Shown here: positions 1 to 5,320 of the stretch, one piece after another
How the letters are laid out: the number at the start of each line of letters is the position of its first letter
Position numbering within the stretch: the stretch's first letter is position 1
Assembly: GCA_002733385.1 (NCBI GenBank)
Contig: NVVO01000004.1
Coordinates: 1 to 7,860, forward strand
DNA from: Robiginitomaculum sp.
GTDB taxonomy: Bacteria > Pseudomonadota > Alphaproteobacteria > Caulobacterales > Maricaulaceae
Reading direction: 5' to 3'
Length of the DNA: 7,860 bases
The notes under the pieces: model-generated
What the model was told of the DNA's origin: nothing
Databases searched by the model: none
The model's input: the letters and a program-made list of their open reading frames with translations, nothing else
Position numbers and translations under genes: made by a program

Positions 1-63
1 AAAATGCTCTATCAAACGAACCTGCTTAACCCAACTAATCCTACTCTTCCTCATATGCCCCAT
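1..63 (-). CDS. IS1595-family-like transposase, N-terminal fragment (continues past the left edge)
   Basis: Twenty-one codons remain open to the window edge, reading MGHMRKSRISWVKQVRLIEHF. The RKSR start followed by a basic, helix-forming KQ..LIE.F stretch fits the N-terminal DNA-binding region of IS1595-family (DDE-type) transposases. Two starts are possible, at 63 and 54. The one at 63 is preferred because AGGTG lies six bases upstream. That ribosome site overlaps the TAG stop of allA (73-75), so ribosomes finishing allA could reinitiate here and couple transposase synthesis to allA. The catalytic domain lies outside the window, so activity cannot be judged. Confidence 0.72.
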   Translation of the reverse strand, partial: MGHMRKSRISWVKQVRLIEHF

Positions 64-99
64 GTACAACACCTAATCAGCGTTATCTAGGACAGCCCC
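1..99 (-). mobile_element. End of an IS1595-family-like insertion sequence (cut by window edge)
   Basis: Read on the minus strand, the element appears to begin at position 99 with the tip GGGGCTGTCCTAGATAACG, a typical G-rich IS terminal repeat. The transposase start follows about 36 bases inside. The encoded peptide opens MRKSRISWVKQVRLIEHF, which resembles the N-terminus of IS1595-family transposases (the RKSR..S..KQ..LIE.F pattern). The tip interrupts the last codons of allA, which fixes the boundary to within a base or two. Only this end is in the window, so the opposite repeat and full length cannot be checked. The family call comes from recalled family features, not a search. An insertion sequence is near certain; the exact family is likely. 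Confidence 0.82.
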
Positions 100-585
100 T
101 AATTTAATTCTCAGCGGCTTGACCAACCGTACCTCATCGCAATTATCTTCGTCGCCGCCTCTGTCCACCACCAAAAAATCACTGACCTCACCAAGCGCCA
201 GACTATAATGATGCCAAATGCCTGCGTGGTAATTTACGCCTTGGTCAGGCGCGGCCAAGAACGCTTGAATTTTGCTTGCGTCAAAATCACCAGCCGGCGC
301 GACCACGACCAGATAGGGGTTTCCCGAAAGCGGCATAAACATTTGCGACGACAGCGGGTGTCGTTCCATGATTTCGATTTTTATAGGTGTTGCCAGCGGT
401 GTGCTGCGGAAAATATTGATCAGGGTTTTGCCGCCGTTTTGCGCTACATTTATACGGGCCAAATCGTGGTAACGCTCGGTCTGGCCGTAATTTATGGGCA
501 CGGCTGGGCCGCGTGCTTCGACCACATCACCAAAGCGGGCGAAATTGGTGCTTGTGAGGGGCATTGGTGTTAGTGTAGATGTCAT
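73..585 (-). CDS. allA: Ureidoglycolate lyase, C-terminus rewritten by an IS insertion
   Basis: AllA splits (S)-ureidoglycolate into glyoxylate and urea, the last step of one allantoin/purine catabolic route, in the cytoplasm as a cupin-like protein. The 170-residue product shares family blocks recalled from E. coli AllA (160 aa): TERYHDL (36-42), ERHPLSSQMFMPL (74-86), GVNYHAGIWHH (116-126), DFLVVDRGG (136-144) and NCDEV (148-152). The frame is open further upstream, but the ATG at 585 places the usual start (PLTSTNFARFGDVVE) near the N-terminus. No strong ribosome site precedes it. Residues 163-170 (GAVLDNAD) and the TAG stop are encoded by the IS tip, so the native end is lost. All conserved blocks lie before the junction, and the enzyme is probably still active (inference). 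It diverges from the PLP-enzyme gene across 37 bp. Confidence 0.92.
   Translation of the reverse strand: MTSTLTPMPLTSTNFARFGDVVEARGPAVPINYGQTERYHDLARINVAQNGGKTLINIFRSTPLATPIKIEIMERHPLSSQMFMPLSGNPYLVVVAPAGDFDASKIQAFLAAPDQGVNYHAGIWHHYSLALGEVSDFLVVDRGGDEDNCDEVRLVKPLRIKLGAVLDNAD
100..107. repeat. Candidate 8-bp target-site duplication copy next to the IS
   Basis: The eight bases directly outside the IS tip are taatttaa, fully A/T. IS1595-family elements are known to duplicate about 8 bp of target, often A/T-rich. The partner copy would lie beyond the far end of the element, outside the window, so this is a prediction. Confidence 0.4.
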
Positions 586-593
586 TTTATAAC
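564..593 (+). promoter_or_regulatory. Possible sigma-70-type promoter for the PLP-enzyme gene
   Basis: TTGGTG (564-569) and TATAAC (588-593) are separated by 18 bases. The -10 matches the consensus at five of six positions and the -35 at only three. Initiation about 7 bases downstream would give a short leader ending in the GGAGG ribosome site at 613-617. The elements lie over the first codons of the divergent allA, which is plausible given the 37-bp gap. This is prediction by eye only. Confidence 0.3.
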
Positions 594-612
594 TATAGGT
601 CTTAAGCGCACT

Positions 613-617
613 GGAGG
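613..617 (+). promoter_or_regulatory. Ribosome binding site GGAGG that decides a GTG start
   Basis: A perfect GGAGG core sits five bases before the GTG at 623. No ATG lies in a comparable position, so this site supports GTG as the initiation codon of the downstream gene. Confidence 0.7.
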
Positions 618-622
618 CAATT

Positions 623-2287
623 GTGTTCGGCTTTAAACCCCGTAAAAATAAAACAAACCCGGAAGACGGTTTTTCTGACGTGAGGCGCAATGTTATTGGT
701 AATGATGCCGTGATCGACGGCCCGTTTGGACCGCGCCGATTGATGTATGCGGATTATGTGGCCAGTGGGCGTTCATACGGCCCGATTGAAGATACAATCC
801 GGGATCATGTCTTGCCGCTCTATGCCAATACCCACACGGAAAGTTCGACCACCGGACGCCAAAGCACGGCTTACCGTGAGCAGGCGCGAGATATAATCGC
901 AGGCGCACTAAACGCCAGCGAGGATGATGCCATTGTATTTTGCGGCGCGGGTTGCACGGGGGCCATCGATAAATTGATCGGGATTTTACGTCTGAAATTA
1001 CCCCAAGGCATGTCGCGCTACGGCATTAAAACCGAGATTGCCGCCAAAAACCGCCCCGTGGTTTTTATCGGCCCTTATGAGCACCATTCAAATGATGTGC
1101 AATGGCGCGAAACCATTGCCGATGTTGTCACCATAGAAGAAACTGATGATGGTTTGTTGGACCTGGATGATCTGGAAAAACAGCTTAAGAAATACAAAAA
1201 CCGCCCCTTGAAAATCGGCAGCTTCTCTGCGGCCAGCAATGTCACCGGCATCATTACCGATGTGCAGCCCGTGGCGAAAATCCTGCACGCCCACGGGGCT
1301 ATGGCCTGTTTTGATTTTGCCGCATCCGCGCCTTACGAGCCTATTGATATGAACCCGGAAAATGGCACGCTGTTGGATGCCATATTCATTTCCGTCCACA
1401 AATTTATCGGCGGCCCCGGCACGCCGGGGCTTTTGGTGGTCAAGAAAAAATGGGTGCAAAACAAAACCCCGGTCGTGCCCGGCGGCGGCACAGTGTCCTA
1501 TGTTAGCCCCAGCGCCCAGGCATATTTGGTTGATATTGAACACCGCGAAGAGGGGGGAACACCGGATATTGTCGGGGCAATCCGCGCCGGTCTGGTGTTT
1601 GATCTGCGCAAAAAAATCGGCGCGAAGAAGATAGCACAACATGAATATAAATTTGCCAAGATAGCCCTTGCCCGTTGGGGCAAGCATAAAAACATCCAGA
1701 TCCTTGGTTCTAACACGGCCAAACGCTTGCCGATATTTTCGTTTCTCATCCGCAGCGGCAAAGACAAATACCTGCATTTTAATTTCGTGGTCGCGCTGTT
1801 AAACGATCTGTTCGGCATTCAATCACGCGGCGGTTGTTCCTGCGCCGGGCCATATGGTCACAGGCTGTTGGATATTGATTTGAAAACATCTGAAGAATAT
1901 GAAGCCGTCATTGCTACGGGGGTGGAGATTTTAAAACCGGGCTGGGTGCGGGTCGGGTTTAACTATTTTTATTCAGACGAAGATGCGGAAATGCTGCTGT
2001 CCGCCGTAGAATGGGTCGCCGATAACGGCGTGAAAATGCTACCTTATTACGGGTTTGATAGCGCCACGGGCGTGTGGAGCCACACAAAATCAGGCACATT
2101 GTCTTTGAATGATTTGACCAAACCAGGTCAAAAAATATCAGGGAAATCTGTGCCCAACAGCCTAAAAAAACTCATGCAAATCGCCGATAAATATGCCAGC
2201 ATCAAGCCGGAAATATGTGCCAAACTTGGATGCTGTATTCTCGACACAACCCCCGAGCATTTGCGCTGGTTCAGCCTTCCAAATTAA
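623..2287 (+). CDS. Class V PLP-dependent aminotransferase / cysteine-desulfurase-like enzyme
   Basis: The product is a 554-residue cytoplasmic fold-type I PLP enzyme with no signal peptide or membrane segment. The GTG start is supported by GGAGG five bases upstream. Visible motifs are a GAGCTGAIDKL loop (108-118, likely phosphate binding), PYEHHSN (151-157, ring-stacking His), CFDFAAS (229-235, Asp231 for the pyridine nitrogen) and SVHKFIGGPGTPG (257-269, Lys260 as Schiff-base lysine). SRGGCSCAGPYGH (401-413) puts Cys405 and Cys407 where cysteine desulfurases carry the persulfide cysteine. The protein is about 150 residues longer than IscS/SufS (about 400). After about residue 470 it has an unassigned tail ending in a Cys-rich CAKLGCC patch (532-538). 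The substrate is not determinable here: desulfurase/selenolyase-like chemistry fits the Cys motif, and ureidoglycine transamination is suggested only by the allA neighbour. The 3' end overlaps the convergent ABC gene by 17 bp. Confidence 0.88.
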   Translation: MFGFKPRKNKTNPEDGFSDVRRNVIGNDAVIDGPFGPRRLMYADYVASGRSYGPIEDTIRDHVLPLYANTHTESSTTGRQSTAYREQARDIIAGALNASEDDAIVFCGAGCTGAIDKLIGILRLKLPQGMSRYGIKTEIAAKNRPVVFIGPYEHHSNDVQWRETIADVVTIEETDDGLLDLDDLEKQLKKYKNRPLKIGSFSAASNVTGIITDVQPVAKILHAHGAMACFDFAASAPYEPIDMNPENGTLLDAIFISVHKFIGGPGTPGLLVVKKKWVQNKTPVVPGGGTVSYVSPSAQAYLVDIEHREEGGTPDIVGAIRAGLVFDLRKKIGAKKIAQHEYKFAKIALARWGKHKNIQILGSNTAKRLPIFSFLIRSGKDKYLHFNFVVALLNDLFGIQSRGGCSCAGPYGHRLLDIDLKTSEEYEAVIATGVEILKPGWVRVGFNYFYSDEDAEMLLSAVEWVADNGVKMLPYYGFDSATGVWSHTKSGTLSLNDLTKPGQKISGKSVPNSLKKLMQIADKYASIKPEICAKLGCCILDTTPEHLRWFSLPN

Positions 2288-4145
2288 ACTGTAACTCGGC
2301 CAGTCTGGCGTAGAGACCGCCGCGTTTGACCAGTTCGGTGTGGGTGCCTTGGTCAACGATTTTTCCGTCTTCCAGAACGATGATGCGGTCGGCTTTTTTG
2401 ACGGTGGCCAAACGGTGAGCGATGACCAGGGTTGTGCGGTCTTTGGACAGGGTGGTGAAAGCTTTTTGCACGGCCCGCTCACTTTCCGCGTCCAGAGCGC
2501 TGGTGGCTTCGTCGAGCAACAAGATAGGCGCGTCGCGTAAAATAGCGCGGGCAATGGCGATACGTTGTTGTTGACCGCCCGATAAAGTCAGAGCTTTTTC
2601 GCCGAGATCGGTCGCATATCCCTCCGGCAGCTTCATGATAAAATCGTGGGCAAAGGCGGCCTTGGCGGCGGCGATTACGTCGTCGTCGCTGGCCCCGGCG
2701 CGGCCATAACGGATATTATCCATAGCCGAGCCTGAGAACAAAGGCGTGGCTTGTTGCACAAAGGCGAATTGTTGGCGCAGGGTTTTTGGGGTCAAATCCT
2801 TGATGGCAATACCGTCGATCTTTATCTGCCCGGACTGGGGGTCATAGAACCTGAGCAAGAGTTGAAACATGGTCGTTTTACCAGCCCCGGACGGCCCGAC
2901 CAGCGCCACGGTTTCGCCTGGCTCAACGGTTAAATTGATCCCTTGAAGTGCCTTCTCTTTGGGCCGGGTCGGATAGGAAAATGTCAAGTTTTCCACATCA
3001 ATGCGGCCTTTGGCATTATCGAGCGGTACGGGATTTTCGGGCGCGATAATATCCGGCACTTCGTCCAGTAATTCGACAATGCGTTCACTGGCCCCGGCGG
3101 CACGCAGCAAGTCCGCCCAGGTGGTGATGACAAAACCGAAATTCATCATCAGTATAAAGGCAAGAAAGGTAAATTGGGCAATGTCGCCGTAAGTTATTTC
3201 ACCTGCCGCTGCCGCATTGGCACCGTACCACAAGACGGCCACCATGCCGGTTTGTCCAATGCCGAATGAGATAATGTTCATAATCGCCCGCACGCCCAGC
3301 CGGCTTTTATTCGACTGGTAGGTACTTTCTGTCGCGTCTTGGAAACGCGCTCGTTCCATATCTTCCTGGGTGAAAGCCTGGACGGTTTGAATGGAGGATA
3401 AAGCTTCCACCGCTCTTGAGGATGCTGTGGCGAGATTGTCTTGTCCCTCGCGGGATAGCCTTTGGATGCGCCGACCTAACAAAATAACCGGAATGACGAT
3501 TAACGGGCCAACCCCGAGCACCATAAGCGTTAGCTTCCAACTGACAAACAACATGATGACGAACGCACCAATGCCGCCGACCAGGGAGCGAAGCGCAATA
3601 CTCATTGAAGAACCAATAACCGTTTCGATCAACATGCTGTCCGTGGTTAGTCTGGAGACAACTTCGCCCGTGCGCACACGCTCAAAAAACGACGGGCTTA
3701 GGCGCGTAATATGATTGTATAAACTGGTTCTTAAATCGGTGACAACCCGTTGGCCTAGAATGCTAATGGTATAAAACCTAGCCGCGCCAAACAATGCACC
3801 CGCAAGGGTAACAACAATTACAATCAAAAAATACACACTTGCATCGCTTGTGTTGGTGATGGGAAGCTGGGAGCAAATTTCCGCATTATTGTCTGCATTG
3901 CCAAAGCCGCAATCGACCATGTATTTAAAAGCATAGGTCAGTAAAAGGCTTGCAAAAGAGGCGGCGAACAGGAAGAAAACGAACAGTGACAGCAAAAGCG
4001 GATATTTGGTAATGAACGGCCAGATTTTGCGCAAGGGCTTGAGGCTACGGGACTTTTTGCGGTGGGCTTTGTCGCGCTGCATGTTTTGTGCGAAATTTGC
4101 CCCGGCGCTGCGGTCCATATCATTGGTGTTGGGTGTGGTTCTCAT
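2271..4145 (-). CDS. Half-size ABC exporter, fused membrane and ATPase domains (MsbA/BmrA-like)
   Basis: This 624-residue inner-membrane exporter subunit is expected to work as a homodimer that couples ATP hydrolysis to outward transport. A basic N-terminal tail (about 1-45) precedes a type I exporter membrane domain (about 48-350) with hydrophobic segments near 48-72, 104-125, 185-203, 206-224, 290-313 and 322-341. The ATPase domain (about 380-620) is intact: A-loop Tyr391, Walker A GPSGAGKTT (417-425), Q-loop near 464, signature LSGGQQQ (521-527), Walker B ILLLDE (541-546, Glu546 catalytic), D-loop SALD and switch His577. The only two cysteines, Cys79 and Cys91, are both in the first predicted periplasmic loop. 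The substrate (lipid, drug or peptide) cannot be read from sequence. The start at 4145 has a weak purine-rich site (AGAGAG) upstream; Met10 or Met22 could also serve. It lies 55 bp after maoC on the same strand. Confidence 0.93.
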   Translation of the reverse strand: MRTTPNTNDMDRSAGANFAQNMQRDKAHRKKSRSLKPLRKIWPFITKYPLLLSLFVFFLFAASFASLLLTYAFKYMVDCGFGNADNNAEICSQLPITNTSDASVYFLIVIVVTLAGALFGAARFYTISILGQRVVTDLRTSLYNHITRLSPSFFERVRTGEVVSRLTTDSMLIETVIGSSMSIALRSLVGGIGAFVIMLFVSWKLTLMVLGVGPLIVIPVILLGRRIQRLSREGQDNLATASSRAVEALSSIQTVQAFTQEDMERARFQDATESTYQSNKSRLGVRAIMNIISFGIGQTGMVAVLWYGANAAAAGEITYGDIAQFTFLAFILMMNFGFVITTWADLLRAAGASERIVELLDEVPDIIAPENPVPLDNAKGRIDVENLTFSYPTRPKEKALQGINLTVEPGETVALVGPSGAGKTTMFQLLLRFYDPQSGQIKIDGIAIKDLTPKTLRQQFAFVQQATPLFSGSAMDNIRYGRAGASDDDVIAAAKAAFAHDFIMKLPEGYATDLGEKALTLSGGQQQRIAIARAILRDAPILLLDEATSALDAESERAVQKAFTTLSKDRTTLVIAHRLATVKKADRIIVLEDGKIVDQGTHTELVKRGGLYARLAELQFNLEG

Positions 4146-4160
4146 GTGTTCTCTCTAAGG

Positions 4161-4190
4161 CGGGATTTAACAAGTGCAAGTCTTATCCCG
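4161..4190. repeat. Inverted repeat / hairpin between maoC and the ABC exporter gene
   Basis: Arms cgggat (4161-4166) and atcccg (4185-4190) pair perfectly across an 18-base centre. A further short helix can form beyond a 2x2 mismatch. No T-run follows on either strand, so a classical intrinsic terminator is not supported. It could be an mRNA processing or partial-attenuation element ahead of the ABC gene, or chance. Confidence 0.35.
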
Positions 4191-4200
4191 TGCATACCGT

Positions 4201-4659
4201 TCAATCAGATTTATTGCGCCCGCGCATTAGGGCAGCGCGGTGGCAGATCACCACCAATTTATTATCCTGATTATAGGCGCGGTGGATAAAGGTGACAATG
4301 CCTTGTCCGGGCCGGGATTTACTGGCCCGTTTGGCGGCGACTTCGGTGGTGACATGGATAGTGTCGCCGTGAAAGACCGGACGCGGGAATTGGGTGTCGC
4401 TCATACCGAGATTGCCCACCGTTGTACCCAGGGTGGTGTCACTGACAGATATACCGATCATCAGCCCAAGGGTGAAGATAGAATTGACCAGGGGTTTGCC
4501 AAATTCGGTATTTTTGGCAAATTCATGATCAATGTGCAGGGGTTGCGGATTAAGCGTCATGTTGGAGAACAACATATTGTCGCTCTCGGTTATGGTGCGG
4601 CGCAGTTCATGTTCAAACACATGCCCAATTTCAAATTCACCGAAATATAATCCTGCCAT
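4201..4659 (-). CDS. MaoC-family hot-dog-fold CoA-ester hydratase/dehydratase
   Basis: The 152-residue product fits a single hot-dog domain. MaoC-type enzymes add or remove water across the double bond of enoyl-CoA-type thioesters in the cytoplasm. The family signature is NPQPLHIDHEFA (37-48), with His42 in the catalytic His position, followed by EFGKPLVNSIFTLGLM (52-67), the usual G.P.V...F..G helix. Asn37 occupies the position where (R)-specific hydratases such as PhaJ have the catalytic Asp. As I recall, Asn there is seen in mesaconyl-CoA-hydratase-like relatives, so this may be a subfamily trait. The ATG at 4659 has AAGGA six bases upstream, inside the last codons of ubiX. The gene starts three bases after the ubiX stop, so co-translation is likely. 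The exact substrate is unknown. Confidence 0.88.
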   Translation of the reverse strand: MAGLYFGEFEIGHVFEHELRRTITESDNMLFSNMTLNPQPLHIDHEFAKNTEFGKPLVNSIFTLGLMIGISVSDTTLGTTVGNLGMSDTQFPRPVFHGDTIHVTTEVAAKRASKSRPGQGIVTFIHRAYNQDNKLVVICHRAALMRGRNKSD

Positions 4660-4662
4660 GAT

Positions 4663-5235
4663 CTATCCTTTAATACCTTGCCATACATTGAGATGCTCTT
4701 GCACATCCAGACCAAACCCGGCCAGTATATTTGCATTGGTCTGGTCTACCATATCTTCAATGGTTTGAGGTTTTGCATAAAACGCCGGCACGGGCGGCGC
4801 AACAATAGCTCCGATTTCCGTGACCAAAGCCATATTGCGGATATGGCCCAGATGCAAGGGTGTCTCGCGTACCATCAAAACCAGCCGCCTTCGTTCCTTG
4901 AGGCACACATCTGCGGCGCGAGCGATCAGCGTGCCACAGATACCATTGGCAATCGACGCCATGGTTTTCACCGAACACGGCGCAATCACCATGCCGTCAA
5001 CTTTATAGGAACCGCTAGCAATACATGCGCCAATATCTCCGTCCCTATGCACATGGTCAGCCAGAGCATGAATGTCCGGCTTGTCCATATCCAGTTCGTG
5101 GCGAATATTCATCCAGCCTGCGGGGGAGACGACGAGATGGGTCTGCACATTTTTTAGGCCACCCAGCATTTTCAACATGCGCACACCATAGATGGCCCCG
5201 CTCGCACCGCTAATCCCAATAATAATCTTTTTCAT
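4663..5235 (-). CDS. ubiX: UbiX-type flavin prenyltransferase
   Basis: UbiX joins dimethylallyl phosphate to reduced FMN to give prenylated FMN, the cofactor of UbiD-type reversible decarboxylases, including the one in ubiquinone synthesis. The 190-residue length matches the family (E. coli about 189). Visible motifs are IIIGISGASGAIYG (4-17, flavin phosphate loop), VVSPAG (35-40), APCSVKTMASIANG (85-98), ARAADVCLKERRRLVL (105-120), RETPLH (123-128) and APPVPAFY (146-153). All expected blocks are present, so the enzyme should be active. The start at 5235 has only a weak ribosome site. It precedes maoC by 3 bp and follows the PBP gene by 85 bp. No ubiD is present here, so the cofactor would act on a UbiD encoded elsewhere. 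A Pad1-type aromatic decarboxylase role is possible. Confidence 0.95.
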   Translation of the reverse strand: MKKIIIGISGASGAIYGVRMLKMLGGLKNVQTHLVVSPAGWMNIRHELDMDKPDIHALADHVHRDGDIGACIASGSYKVDGMVIAPCSVKTMASIANGICGTLIARAADVCLKERRRLVLMVRETPLHLGHIRNMALVTEIGAIVAPPVPAFYAKPQTIEDMVDQTNANILAGFGLDVQEHLNVWQGIKG

Positions 5236-5320
5236 AAAAATGTTTTAACCGTGAACGGGCGGTATGGCTAGCCGGAAATTTATGCCTTATAAACAACCTG
5301 TTGAAAGAACACAGCTAGGC
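5236..5320. other. Intergenic gap between the PBP gene and ubiX
   Basis: These 85 bases include a perfect 8-bp palindrome (ggctagcc, 5266-5273). I see no T-run hairpin typical of a terminator and no convincing promoter for ubiX, so whether ubiX is transcribed with the PBP gene stays open. Confidence 0.4.

Noticed and set aside
586..690. Longer AllA form starting at 690
   Set aside because: The extra 35 residues have no counterpart in AllA proteins and would overlap the divergent gene's start. The ATG at 585 gives the normal N-terminus.
1088..1777. Long open frame on the minus strand inside the PLP-enzyme gene
   Set aside because: It lies wholly antisense to a gene with clear family motifs, has no recognisable domain, and its composition is that of a reverse-complement shadow.
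4240..4650. 136-codon open frame on the plus strand over maoC
   Set aside because: It is an exact antisense shadow of the MaoC reading frame, with no family resemblance of its own.
5266..5273. Palindrome ggctagcc between the PBP gene and ubiX, considered as an operator
   Set aside because: A lone 8-bp palindrome is expected by chance, and it is not repeated elsewhere or aligned to a promoter I can see.
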